A DNA stretch of 33,985 nucleotides from Gordonia araii NBRC 100433 (GTDB lineage: Bacteria; Actinomycetota; Actinomycetes; Mycobacteriales; Mycobacteriaceae), in the NCBI RefSeq assembly GCF_000241265.1, contig NZ_BAEE01000047.1, forward strand, positions 1 through 33,985, in the 5' to 3' direction. Below, piece after piece: positions 21,897 to 32,536 of the stretch. The notes under the pieces are model-generated. The model saw only the letters and a program-made list of their open reading frames with translations. It was not told the origin of the DNA and did no database searches. The position numbers were made by a program, and so were the translations under genes. Every line of letters starts with the position of its first letter. Position 1 is the first letter of the stretch.

Positions 21897-23155
21897 GCGG
21901 CCGCTCCGTGCTTGGCGAGGATCTTCTCCCGCTTGTTGGGCTGGATGTTCGCCTTGGCGACGTCGCCGTCGTAATGCTCGATGACGCGGTGGTCCATCAC
22001 CTTGCGCCAGACGGGCGGGAAGTAGGCCAGCGTGATCATGCTGGCGTATCCGCTGGGCAGGTTCGGCGCCTCGTCGAAGCTCCGCAGCACCTGGTAGCGC
22101 CGCGTGGGGTTCGCGTGGTGGTCGCTGTGGCGCTGCAGGTGGTAGAGGAAGATGTTGGTGCAGATGTGGTCGGAGTTCCAGCTGTGCTGCGGGGTGCAGC
22201 GCTCGTAGCGACCGGTCTTCGTCTTCTGGCGCAGCAGGCCGTAGTGCTCGAGGTAGTTCACGGTTTCCAGCAGGGAGAAGCCGTAGACGGCCTGGATGAG
22301 CAGGAACGGCAGGATGCCGATGCCGAAGATGGCCAGCAGTGCGCCCCACAGGACGATGGAGAAGGCCCACGCGTTGAGCACGTCGTTGCTCGGGTGCCAG
22401 AAGGACTTGTCGGCACGCTTGAGACGGTTGCGCTCGAGTTCGATCGAAGACTTCAGGCTGCCCCAGACACTGCGCGGCAGGAAGCGCCAGAACGTTTCGC
22501 CCAGTCGTGAACTCGCCGGGTCCTCGGGGGTGGCGACCCGCACGTGATGGCCGCGGTTGTGCTCGATGTAGAAGTGTCCGTAGAACGTCTGGGCGAGCGT
22601 GATCTTGGACAGCCAGCGTTCCAGGCTGTCCTTCTTGTGGCCGAGTTCGTGGGCGGTGTTGATGCCGATGCCGCCCATCGCGCCGATGGAGAGGGCGAGA
22701 CCGATCTTCGAGGCGAGGCTCAGCCCGCCGTCGATGCCCATCCAACTGACGCTGTCAGCCGACCACAGGTAGCCGGCGGTGAACAGGCTCGCGATCTGGA
22801 ACGGGACGTAGGCGTAGGTGCAATAGCGGTAGTACTTGTCGTTCTCCAGTTTCTCGATCAGCTCGTCGGGCGGATTGGAGCCGTCGGGGCCGAAGAAGAC
22901 GTCGAGGATCGGAAGGAGGACGTAGACCAGCAGAGGTCCGATCCACCACCACATCGGGGAGACGGTGGCGATCAGATGGGTGACCGGGTTGTCGAAGCGG
23001 CTGCCCAGCCAGTTGGAGAACGTGATGATTCCGATGCCGACGAAGAGCGCCGTCGGGGCGATGAGGCCCAGGAGCCAGAGATAGCGCTTCTTGTCGCGCC
23101 ATTCCGTTGGGTCGGCGTCGTCGGAAGTGACGCGTCGCAGGGGGGCTGTGGTCAT
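21893..23155 (-). CDS. alkB: alkane 1-monooxygenase
   Basis: Integral-membrane non-heme diiron hydroxylase that oxidises medium- to long-chain n-alkanes to 1-alkanols. The 420-aa protein has about six TM helices. The histidine motifs are all present: HELGHK (169-174), EHNRGHH (ending at His204), LQRHSDHHA (His343, His346, His347) and the NYLEHYG signature between them. ATG 23155 is chosen because AAGGAGG sits just upstream; a start 14 codons earlier would include the ribosome site. First gene of a five-gene operon (alkB, two rubredoxins, reductase, TetR) in which each stop overlaps the next start by 4 nt, implying translational coupling and fixed stoichiometry. Confidence 0.97.
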   Translation of the reverse strand: MTTAPLRRVTSDDADPTEWRDKKRYLWLLGLIAPTALFVGIGIITFSNWLGSRFDNPVTHLIATVSPMWWWIGPLLVYVLLPILDVFFGPDGSNPPDELIEKLENDKYYRYCTYAYVPFQIASLFTAGYLWSADSVSWMGIDGGLSLASKIGLALSIGAMGGIGINTAHELGHKKDSLERWLSKITLAQTFYGHFYIEHNRGHHVRVATPEDPASSRLGETFWRFLPRSVWGSLKSSIELERNRLKRADKSFWHPSNDVLNAWAFSIVLWGALLAIFGIGILPFLLIQAVYGFSLLETVNYLEHYGLLRQKTKTGRYERCTPQHSWNSDHICTNIFLYHLQRHSDHHANPTRRYQVLRSFDEAPNLPSGYASMITLAYFPPVWRKVMDHRVIEHYDGDVAKANIQPNKREKILAKHGAAA

Positions 23156-23200
23156 GATGACCTCCTTGTAACTGAGTCGGACTGTGACTGCTGACACTAG

Positions 23201-23229
23201 ACATTAGATGATGAGATGTCGAATGTCTA
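23201..23229 (-). promoter_or_regulatory. alkB promoter, -35 TAGACA / -10 TAATGT
   Basis: On the minus strand, TAGACA (23229-23224) and TAATGT (23206-23201) are separated by exactly 17 bp. Transcription would start near 23194, giving a leader of about 40 nt that contains the AAGGAGG ribosome site. The -35 box lies in the middle of the 23219-23238 palindrome. Confidence 0.55.
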
Positions 23230-23242
23230 TACATTCGATCTC
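23213..23242. promoter_or_regulatory. palindromic operator upstream of alkB
   Basis: TCGAATGTCTATACATTCGA (23219-23238) is a perfect 8-bp inverted repeat with a 4-nt centre. It extends outward as GAGAT..ATCTC with a 2-nt offset. A second half-site pair, GACAT..ATGTC, lies at 23200-23220 across the promoter. Size and symmetry suit a TetR dimer. The operon's own TetR protein is the obvious candidate. Confidence 0.6.
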
Positions 23243-23362
23243 AAATGTAAAGCGACAGGCGGCGCAATGATCGGGTTGCCTGGCGCGTTCTATACGATGG
23301 CCGGGAAGATTTTGCTGCTCACGGGCGTGGGCGATGGCGCGGGTGTCGAGAGGGGACGTGGC

Positions 23363-24271
23363 GTGGGATTGGCCGAGCGAATTGCTCAGCGCGACGACGG
23401 GGTGTTGCTGTTCAGCTTGACCCCGCCGCGGTCCGCGACGTCGCCCGATGATGCCCAGCGCATCGCCGACGTCACGCTCGCGCGCCTCGAATCGCTCGAT
23501 CTCGACGGCCTGGTCCTCTACGACATCGACGACGAGAGCGACCGCAATCCCGCGGAGCGTCCGTTCCCGTATCTGCCGACCATGGACCCGGCCGCGTTCC
23601 TCGCCGACCACCTCTCGCGGTGGAGGCGTCCGGTCGTCGTCTACCGCTGCGTCGGTAAGTACGACGAGTCGTCGATGGAGGAATGGCTCGCCCGGCAGGA
23701 CCCCGCATCAGTGTTGACCGTGTTCGTCGGCGCTTCGTCCGACGACAAGCCTCGGGCGTTGGAGCTGCCTGCCGCGCAGAAACTCCGCGCCGAAGTGAAC
23801 CCGAAGCTCCAGCTGGGCGGCGTGGCCATCCCGGAACGCCATTCGCGCACGGGTGCGGAGCACCTGCGGATGGTCGCCAAACAGCAGTCCGGGGTGTCGT
23901 TCTTCGTCACGCAGGTCGTCTACGACGTCTCGGCGGCCAAGTCGATGCTGTCGGACTACTTCTACGCCTGCGCCGAGGCCGGCCTGGCGCCGGTCCCGGT
24001 GATCTTCACGCTCTCGGTGTGCGGATCGATGAAGACCGTCGAGTTCCTCGAGTGGCTCGGCGTCGACGTTCCGCGCTGGTTGCGCAACGACCTCGCCCAT
24101 TCCGACGATCCGCTGGCGGCGTCGTTCCGGCAATGCATGGCCGCCGCCGATGAACTGGCCGATTTCGCGCGCCGACTGGGCACGCCGCACGGTTTCAACG
24201 TCGAGAGCGTCTCCAATCGCCGACGGGAGATTGAGGCGTCGGTGGAGTTGGCAGCGCGGCTGCGGCCCTAG
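23363..24271 (+). CDS. methylenetetrahydrofolate reductase-like protein
   Basis: A 302-aa protein with the TIM-barrel sequence pattern of the MetF family: GVLLFSLTPPRSAT in place of the usual FEFFPP strand, then LDGLVLYDIDDES, GGVAIPERH and FFVTQVVYD. Actinobacteria encode short, divergent MetF relatives (Rv2172c-like, from memory) reported to act without bound FAD, and this may be one. The GTG at 23363 is chosen because AGAGGGG precedes it by about 9 nt and it matches the family start. Upstream codons to 23216 would cover the alkB operator. A weak -10 (TACGAT) is at 23293-23298. It is divergent from alkB with 207 bp between starts. Confidence 0.7.
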   Translation: MGLAERIAQRDDGVLLFSLTPPRSATSPDDAQRIADVTLARLESLDLDGLVLYDIDDESDRNPAERPFPYLPTMDPAAFLADHLSRWRRPVVVYRCVGKYDESSMEEWLARQDPASVLTVFVGASSDDKPRALELPAAQKLRAEVNPKLQLGGVAIPERHSRTGAEHLRMVAKQQSGVSFFVTQVVYDVSAAKSMLSDYFYACAEAGLAPVPVIFTLSVCGSMKTVEFLEWLGVDVPRWLRNDLAHSDDPLAASFRQCMAAADELADFARRLGTPHGFNVESVSNRRREIEASVELAARLRP

Positions 24272-24286
24272 GTTGGCCTTCGCTCT

Positions 24287-24850
24287 CTATTTCACCGACC
24301 CGTCGACCGGTCCGGCGGTCAACATGGCGTAGATGGCGGCGCGCAGGTCGGATCGCTTCTCGTCGTCGTAGAGTTCGGTCAACGCCGTTTCGGCGACCAT
24401 CGCGACGGTCATGGCGGCCACCGCCTTGGGGTCGGACCAGCCGATGAGCGCGATGTCCGGCCGCATCAGGTCGGCGGCGTCGGCGTTGCGGCGCACGACT
24501 TCGGGGAGCAGATCGGCGGCGGTGCGCGACTGGGCGAGGAGGGCCTTGGTCGCTTTCGTCCGCCGACACGCGTCGAGGAAAGTCTCGATGCCGGTGCGCA
24601 GGCGTTCCGGTCCGGGATCCATGCCGCCGATGGCGGCGTTCACCTCTGCGTTCAGCTCGTCGTGATAGGCGCGGTGCAGCGCGACGAGGTACTCGCGCCG
24701 ATTCGCGAAGTGGTGGTAGAAACTGCCCTTCGCCATCCCTGCCGCGTCGACGACGGCGTTTACCGACAGGCCGACTAGGCCGCGCTCGGCCGCGACGTCG
24801 ACGCCGGCCTCCAGTAGCGCGTTGCGTCCGGGTTCGGCAGGGCGTGCCAT
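24287..24850 (-). CDS. TetR family transcriptional regulator
   Basis: A 187-aa repressor. The HTH spans about 10-52 (LSVNAVVDAAGMAKGSFYHHFANR), the GSFYHHF recognition helix being of the most common TetR type. A helical ligand-binding domain follows. ATG 24850 has GAAGGAG 7 nt upstream. The gene is divergent from the secreted lipase, and a perfect palindrome lies between them, so it very likely represses the lipase and itself. The ligand is unknown; a fatty acid or ester is plausible from context. Confidence 0.88.
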   Translation of the reverse strand: MARPAEPGRNALLEAGVDVAAERGLVGLSVNAVVDAAGMAKGSFYHHFANRREYLVALHRAYHDELNAEVNAAIGGMDPGPERLRTGIETFLDACRRTKATKALLAQSRTAADLLPEVVRRNADAADLMRPDIALIGWSDPKAVAAMTVAMVAETALTELYDDEKRSDLRAAIYAMLTAGPVDGSVK

Positions 24851-24904
24851 GTGGCTTCTCCTTCGTCGGAATCGGACTCATCGTAGCCCGAGTGCGGACG
24901 ATGC

Positions 24905-24930
24905 TACGGTAATGACCGACCGGTCGGTCA
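24905..24930 (+). promoter_or_regulatory. lipase promoter -10 with overlapping 18-bp TetR operator
   Basis: TGACCGACCGGTCGGTCA at 24913-24930 is a perfect palindrome. It matches the GACCGACCGGTCGGTC operator form common to TetR regulators with a GSFYHHF helix. A TANNNT -10 (TACGGT, 24905-24910) ends 2 nt before it, so the predicted start point near 24917 falls inside the operator. Occupancy would block initiation. Confidence 0.75.
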
Positions 24931-24953
24931 GTTAACCGTAAGGAGTCACCACC

Positions 24954-25874
24954 ATGAGTCGTATTCGCAGAATCCTCCGGGCGTCGGCAGTCGTCTCGGC
25001 GACGATGCTCGTCGCCCTCGCTGGCAGCGCCGGAAAGGCAGACGCGTCGCCGAGCTACAGCTACCTGTCGGGTCTGGCCGCGCAGCTCACCGCGCCGGGC
25101 TCCGCGCCGCCGGGTGCCAACGACTGGCAATGTCGGCCGGACGCGCGGCATCCCGAGCCCGTGGTGCTGCTCCACGGCCTCAGCAACGACACGATCACCT
25201 GGAACACGATGGCTCCAGTGCTCGCGCGCGCCGGGTACTGCGTGTTCACCACGACCTACGGCCGCGACTGGCTTGGACCCGTCGGCGCTGTGACCACGGT
25301 CCAGGAGAGCGCGCGGCAGATCGCGCGGTTCATCGATCGGGTGCGCGCAGCGACCGGCGCGGCGAAAGTGGATCTGGTCGGTCACTCGATGGGCGGCGCG
25401 ATTCCGTTCTACTACTTGAACTATCTCGGGGGAGTGCCCAAGATCGACGACTACGTGACGCTCGGCGCACCCTTGCACGGATCGAACGTCAGCGGTGTGC
25501 AGACCGCGTTGGCGGGCCTGATGAACATCCCGGGCGCGGCGCGGCAATGCGGTGGCCCTTGTCAGATGAACCCGGGGTCACCGTTCCTGCGCATCCTCAA
25601 TCCGGATCCGCGTATCGCACCCGATATCGACTTCACGACGATCGTGACGCGCTACGACGAGGTGGCCACGCCGTATCAAACCGGGCTGCTTCGGGGTCCC
25701 AACGTGCGTCGCGTGATTCTGCAGGACCGCTGCGCCAGCGACTACACCGAGCACTACGAGATGACGGCCGATCCCGTCGCGGTGCGGGAAGTCCTCAACT
25801 CGCTCGACCCCGCGCACGCACGTCGGCCCGACTGCACCACGGTGCTGCCGTTTATCGGGCCGGTCGGGCGATAA
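24954..25874 (+). CDS. secreted triacylglycerol lipase / alpha-beta hydrolase
   Basis: A 306-aa exported esterase or lipase. The signal peptide is residues 1-31 (RRILRASAVVSATMLVALAGSAGKADA). The alpha/beta-hydrolase domain has the oxyanion HG in VVLLHGLSN, the nucleophile elbow GHSMGG, a catalytic Asp candidate in IVTRYDEVATP, and a late His in SDYTEHYEM. Two cysteines in QCGGPCQ suggest a disulfide. It resembles the class 2 lipase/EstA group of actinobacteria acting on acylglycerols outside the cell. ATG 24954 follows AAGGAG. It is controlled by the divergent TetR through the palindrome upstream. Confidence 0.88.
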   Translation: MSRIRRILRASAVVSATMLVALAGSAGKADASPSYSYLSGLAAQLTAPGSAPPGANDWQCRPDARHPEPVVLLHGLSNDTITWNTMAPVLARAGYCVFTTTYGRDWLGPVGAVTTVQESARQIARFIDRVRAATGAAKVDLVGHSMGGAIPFYYLNYLGGVPKIDDYVTLGAPLHGSNVSGVQTALAGLMNIPGAARQCGGPCQMNPGSPFLRILNPDPRIAPDIDFTTIVTRYDEVATPYQTGLLRGPNVRRVILQDRCASDYTEHYEMTADPVAVREVLNSLDPAHARRPDCTTVLPFIGPVGR

Positions 25875-25895
25875 TCCGGCGCGGGCACCGACGAA

Positions 25896-26255
25896 TCAGT
25901 CGTCGAGCGCGCTGATCGCGATGCCGTAGGGGAGGAAGCGGACGCGACGGTGCTCGTCGGTGTTGTGCTGGTTGGCCCGCAGGGCTTCGATCTCGGTGGG
26001 GAAGACCTGCTCGACGCGGGCCGTCTCACCGTCGTGGGCGATGATCGCCCAGACGCCGTTGCCGGCGTCGGCGGCGGTCTCGGGCTCCGGTCGTGCCGCG
26101 CGAGTGTCGCGCGCGGTGGCGAAGGCCGACGTGAACGCGGGGCCCTGGTTTTCCACGAACTTGGCGAACATCCCGCGCAGGCTCTCACCGGCGTCGCGGG
26201 CGAAGCGGTCGAAGTCGTCGGGGTCCATGCCGAAGGGGCCGTCGTTGTAGGACAT
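25896..26255 (-). CDS. conserved-looking hypothetical protein, 119 aa
   Basis: The protein starts MSYNDGPFGMDPDDFDRFARD, an acidic helical N-terminus of about 60 residues. After an Ala/Pro linker it has a small C-terminal domain (GVWAIIAHDGETARVEQVFPTEIEALRANQ..FLPYGIAISAL) that looks like a compact beta-alpha fold. There are no TM segments or catalytic motifs, and I recognise no family. ATG 26255 has GAGGAG 6 nt upstream. It is divergent from ychF with 92 bp between the starts, and convergent with the lipase gene (21 nt gap). Confidence 0.7.
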   Translation of the reverse strand: MSYNDGPFGMDPDDFDRFARDAGESLRGMFAKFVENQGPAFTSAFATARDTRAARPEPETAADAGNGVWAIIAHDGETARVEQVFPTEIEALRANQHNTDEHRRVRFLPYGIAISALDD

Positions 26256-26333
26256 GGTTTCTCCTCGGGGAGTATGCGGCGTATTGCTCAGTAAACGCGC
26301 GGTCCGGCCGGAATGTTCCGGAACCGGCACCGA

Positions 26334-26339
26334 TAGACT
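26334..26339 (+). promoter_or_regulatory. -10 box TAGACT, likely leaderless ychF start
   Basis: TAGACT lies 8 nt before GTG 26348 and no Shine-Dalgarno is present. Confidence 0.45.
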
Positions 26340-26347
26340 GACGACCC

Positions 26348-27445
26348 GTGAGTCTTACCCTCGGAATCGTCGGGCTGCCCAACGTCGGCAAGTCCACCCT
26401 GTTCAACGCACTGACGCGCAACGATGTGCTCGCCGCGAACTACCCGTTCGCCACGATCGAGCCGAACATCGGGGTGGTGGAGTTGCCCGACAAGCGCCTC
26501 GAGCGCCTCGCCGAGATCTTCGGCAGCGAACGCATCCTCCCGGCGACGGTCTCCTTCGTCGACATCGCGGGCATCGTCAAGGGAGCCTCGGAGGGCGAGG
26601 GGATGGGTAACCAGTTCCTCGCGAACATCCGGGAGGCCGACGCCATCTGCCAGGTCGTGCGCGTCTTCGCCGACGACGACGTCGTGCACGTCGACGGACG
26701 GGTCGACCCGCTGGCCGACATCGAGGTGATCGAGACCGAGCTGATCCTCGCCGACCTGCAGACGTTGGAGAAGGCGATTCCGCGCCTGGAGAAGGACGCG
26801 CGCAAGAGCAAGGATCTCGCCGAGACGCTGGCCGCTGCCCAGCAGGCGCAGGAGATCCTGAACGGCGGCAAAACGCTGTTCTCCCAACAGGATTCCTTCG
26901 ACCTGGCGTCGGTGCGCGAGCTGCACCTGATGACCACCAAGCCGTTCCTCTACGTCTTCAACGCGGACGAGGCGGTGCTCACCGACGACGCGCGCAAGCA
27001 GGAGCTGCGCGATGCGATCGCCCCGGCCGACGCGGTCTTCCTCGACGCGAAGGTCGAGAGCGAGTTGTTGGAGCTCGACGAGTCCGATGCCCAGGAACTG
27101 CTCGACTCGATCGGGCAGGACGAGCCGGGCTTGCGGTCGCTGGCGCGTGCCGGCTTCCACACGCTGGGGCTGCAGACGTACCTCACGGCAGGTCCGAAGG
27201 AATCTCGCGCCTGGACGATCCACCAGGGCGACACCGCCCCCAAGGCCGCCGGCGTTATCCACACCGACTTCGAGAAGGGCTTCATCAAAGCCGAGATCGT
27301 GTCCTTCGAGGACCTCGACGCGGCCGGCTCCATGGCTGCGGCCAAGGCCGCCGGCAAGGTCCGCATGGAGGGCAAGGACTACGTGATGGCCGACGGGGAT
27401 GTCGTGGAGTTCCGTACAGGGCTTACTTCAGGATCGAAGAAATAG
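26348..27445 (+). CDS. ychF: redox-regulated ATPase YchF
   Basis: OBG-family P-loop protein that prefers ATP over GTP and associates with the ribosome; linked to oxidative-stress control. It is 365 aa, the usual length. G1 is GLPNVGKST at residues 7-15, followed by the switch segment NYPFATIEPN, the DIAGIVKGAS G3 motif and a central alpha-helical coiled coil (about 130-180). NADE stands at the degenerate G4 position that loosens guanine specificity. The C-terminal TGS domain is about 280-365 (IHTDFEKGFIKAEIV). GTG 26348 is the only start giving the family N-terminus. The defence operon starts 33 nt after its stop. Confidence 0.96.
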   Translation: MSLTLGIVGLPNVGKSTLFNALTRNDVLAANYPFATIEPNIGVVELPDKRLERLAEIFGSERILPATVSFVDIAGIVKGASEGEGMGNQFLANIREADAICQVVRVFADDDVVHVDGRVDPLADIEVIETELILADLQTLEKAIPRLEKDARKSKDLAETLAAAQQAQEILNGGKTLFSQQDSFDLASVRELHLMTTKPFLYVFNADEAVLTDDARKQELRDAIAPADAVFLDAKVESELLELDESDAQELLDSIGQDEPGLRSLARAGFHTLGLQTYLTAGPKESRAWTIHQGDTAPKAAGVIHTDFEKGFIKAEIVSFEDLDAAGSMAAAKAAGKVRMEGKDYVMADGDVVEFRTGLTSGSKK

Positions 27446-27460
27446 CGCAGCTCGGCTGCG
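27446..27460. repeat. small hairpin between ychF and the defence operon
   Basis: CGCAGC-TCG-GCTGCG begins directly after the ychF stop. The AGGAGG ribosome site of the next gene follows at 27464-27469. The hairpin is too small to be a convincing terminator, so read-through from ychF is possible. It may mark the join between core and accessory DNA. Confidence 0.4.
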
Positions 27461-27478
27461 GGTAGGAGGATCGGCAAC

Positions 27479-28126
27479 GTGGCCACTGATGAAAAGATCG
27501 AAGCTCTGACTCGCTCCAAGCAACGCGTTGCCGATCACGGCGAGGTATTCACGCCAGCGTGGATGGTTGAGGGCATGCTCGATCTGGTCAAGGACGAGGC
27601 CGAGCGGATCGATTCTCGCGTGCTTGAACCCGCGTGTGGCTCGGGCAACTTCCTCGTTCCCGTCTTGGCTCGCAAGCTCGTCACGGTCGAGTTCCGCCAC
27701 GGCAGGAGCGAGTTCGAGAAGCGTCACTACGCGCTATTCGCGCTGATGTGCACGTACGGCATCGAGCTCCTCAGTGACAACGCCGAGGAGTGCCGTGGCA
27801 ATCTTGCCGAGGTGTTCGCCACGTTCTTGGGCATCAGCAACGATGACCAGTGGGCGCGAGCGGCACGCGCGGTCCTAGCCGTGAACATCGTCCAGGGCGA
27901 TGCCTTGACCATGACCGTGCCCAGTGGTCAACCGATCACCTTTCCTGAGTGGGGCTACCTCGGCAAAGGAAAGTTCCAGAGGCGCGACTTTCGCTACGAC
28001 GACCTCACCCAGCGCGCGTCATACGAGGGCACGCTGTTCGGCGAACTCGACGACGACGATCTGTTTGTTCCCGCGCAGACCTATCCGACGATGACCGTCA
28101 GCCAGATCGCCGAGGCCGACGCATGA
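27479..28126 (+). CDS. short N6-adenine methyltransferase-like protein with motif I, no NPPY (defence operon gene 1)
   Basis: A 215-aa protein. An N-terminal GEVFTPAWMVEGMLDLV segment and SAM-binding motif I, EPACGSGNF (Glu50, G-S-G 54-56), are those of gamma-class adenine methyltransferases such as HsdM and Eco57I. Then come helices and VNIVQGDAL (motif III-like). Where the catalytic NPPY should follow, the chain instead reads ITFPEWGYLGKGKFQRRDF and ends about 45 residues later. It is not a simple truncation, since the tail is orderly and overlaps the next start as ATGA. GTG 27479 has AGGAGG 9 nt upstream. Probably a SAM-binding partner of the next protein, or a regulatory subunit. Catalytically inactive alone by inference. 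Confidence 0.75.
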   Translation: MATDEKIEALTRSKQRVADHGEVFTPAWMVEGMLDLVKDEAERIDSRVLEPACGSGNFLVPVLARKLVTVEFRHGRSEFEKRHYALFALMCTYGIELLSDNAEECRGNLAEVFATFLGISNDDQWARAARAVLAVNIVQGDALTMTVPSGQPITFPEWGYLGKGKFQRRDFRYDDLTQRASYEGTLFGELDDDDLFVPAQTYPTMTVSQIAEADA

Positions 28127-29788
28127 CCCTTGCACCGTTCACCTTACGGGCGCACAACCCAGATGTTCTGACCTGCATCGCAAACCTCTCCAATGATGAG
28201 GTCTTCACCCCGCCAGAGTTCGCGAACCAGATGCTCGACACGCTCGCTGCCTCGTGGGCAGACGACAACGACGGCGCCGATATCTGGGCCAACCCCGATG
28301 TCACGTTTCTCGATCCGTTTACCAAGTCCGGTGTGTTCCTCCGCGAGATCGTGCGTCGGCTCACCGACGGGTTGACCTTGGCTATCCCCGACCTCGCCGA
28401 ACGTGTCGATCACATCCTCACCCGTCAGGTGTTCGGCATCGGGATCACCCAGCTCACTGCACTGCTGGCTCGTCGGAGCGTCTACTGCTCGAAGTTCGCC
28501 AACGGTCCGCACTCGATCGCCAAGTCATTCACGACTGAGGACGGCAACATCTGGTTCGGGCGCACCGAGCACACCTGGGCCGGCGGCAAACGCGAGTTTC
28601 GCGCCGATCCTCTGACGAGCGAAGAGGTCGCGTTCTACACAAGTCGCAAATGCGTCTACTGCGGGGCGGCCGAGGACGACTACGCCCGTGGCGACGAACT
28701 TGAGACTCACGCCTACGCCTTCATCCACACCGACGACATCAAAGCTCGCATCGCCGAGCTGTTCGGAGACAGCATGCAGTTCGACGTCATCATCGGCAAC
28801 CCGCCCTACCAGCTCAGCGACGGCGGACACGGAACCAGTGCTGCGCCGATCTACCAGATGTTCGTTGAGCAGGCCAAGAAGCTTGATCCCCGCTTCCTCA
28901 CAATGGTCATTCCCTCCAGATGGTTTGCCGGTGGCAAGGGGTTGGAGGATTTCCGCGAGTCGATGCTCAAAGACGGACGCCTTCGCTCGATAGACGACTT
29001 CCTCAGTGCGGCTGATGTCTTTCCGGGCGTTGGTCTTAAGGGGGGCGTGAACTATTTCCTCTGGGATCGTGACCATCCTGGAGAGTGCGTGGTCACGACC
29101 CACTTCAAGGGATGGGATGACTCGACCGACACCCGACCGCTACTCGAAGAAGGCGCCGATGTCTTCATACGCTTCAATGAGGGTGTTTCCATCCTAAAGA
29201 AGATCATGAAGGTCGAGCTCGCAGGGCAGCCGAGCGTTGCCCTCCCGGCCGAGAAGAGCTTCAGTGAACTCGTGAGTTCGGCCCGTGCGTTCGGGTTGCG
29301 TACCTTCTTCAAGGCGAAGTCGGTCGCCAGCCCCGAGGATGTGAAAGTTTACCAGAACGGTGGCATCGGCTACATCGCGAGGAGTGAAGTGGCTTCTGGC
29401 AAAGCGTTGATCGACAAGTGGAAGATCTTCGTCAGTTACGCAGCTCCGGGTACCGGCAATAAGGACTCGTATCCCCACCGCGTCATCAGCACGCCATTCC
29501 TCGGCGAACCCGGGAGCATCTCCACGGAGACATACCTGGCCATCGGCCCCTTCGATTCGAAAGAGGAAGCAGAGAGTGCGCTCTCGTACCTGTCTTGCCG
29601 GCTGACGCGCTTGTTGATTCAGCTCCGAAAGGCCTCCCAGCATGTTACGAGCAGGGTCTACGGGTTCGTGCCCGTTCAAGAGTGGACCAAGCAGTGGACC
29701 GACTCTGACTTGTATGCGAAATACCGTCTGACCGATGAGGAGATCGCTTTCGTCGAGAAAGTAGTCCGTCCGATGGAGTTGGGAATCA

Positions 29789-29796
<8 letters not shown>
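28123..29796 (+). CDS. Eco57I-like DNA adenine methyltransferase with aberrant motif I (defence operon gene 2)
   Basis: A 557-aa protein. An N-terminal DEVFTPPEFANQMLDTL segment repeats the FTP motif of gene 1. Motif I is altered to DPFTKSGVFLREI (Asp64, Lys68, Gly70) in place of a glycine-rich P-x-C/G-G-S-G. The catalytic motif IV is intact as GNPPY (Asn226-Tyr229). An inserted CVYCGAAEDDYARGDE segment may bind metal but offers only one CxxC pair. The C-terminal half (about 330-557) contains GFVPVQEW and is a plausible target-recognition domain. Product expected: N6-methyladenine at an unknown site. ATG 28123 overlaps gene 1 by 4 nt, and the stop overlaps the helicase start by 8 nt. Confidence 0.82.
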
Positions 29797-32356
<2,560 letters not shown>

Positions 32357-32471
32357 TCACGTGCGGACTACGGCCCCTGTCTGGACTATCGGGGTGGTGC
32401 GCCTCCGATCAATGATCCAGCTCTAGCGCCGACACGGTCAGAGATCTGCCAAGAATCCTCTCCGAACTGTC

Positions 32472-32487
32472 GGTGCCTGCTGGCACC
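32472..32487. promoter_or_regulatory. inverted repeat in the leader of the TIR operon
   Basis: GGTGCC-TGCT-GGCACC lies 50 nt before the TIR gene start, within the 180-bp gap 32357-32536 that otherwise shows no gene. It could be an operator or an mRNA hairpin. I could not place a convincing -35/-10 pair. Confidence 0.35.
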
Positions 32488-32536
32488 ATGCTGAGTGAAC
32501 CGGGAATGCCCGGACGAACGACATCGGGAGGTTCCC

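Noticed and set aside
20360..22510. 716-aa plus-strand open frame opposite the alk operon
   Set aside because: Antisense to the reductase, both rubredoxins and alkB, all of which have clear motifs; its translation is Arg/Gly/Asp repeats typical of high-GC shadows.
27479..28126. Gene 1 of the restriction-like operon as a frameshifted front half of gene 2
   Set aside because: Both proteins have their own FTP motif and motif I region, and gene 1 ends in an orderly tail coupled to gene 2 by ATGA, so they are two separate proteins.
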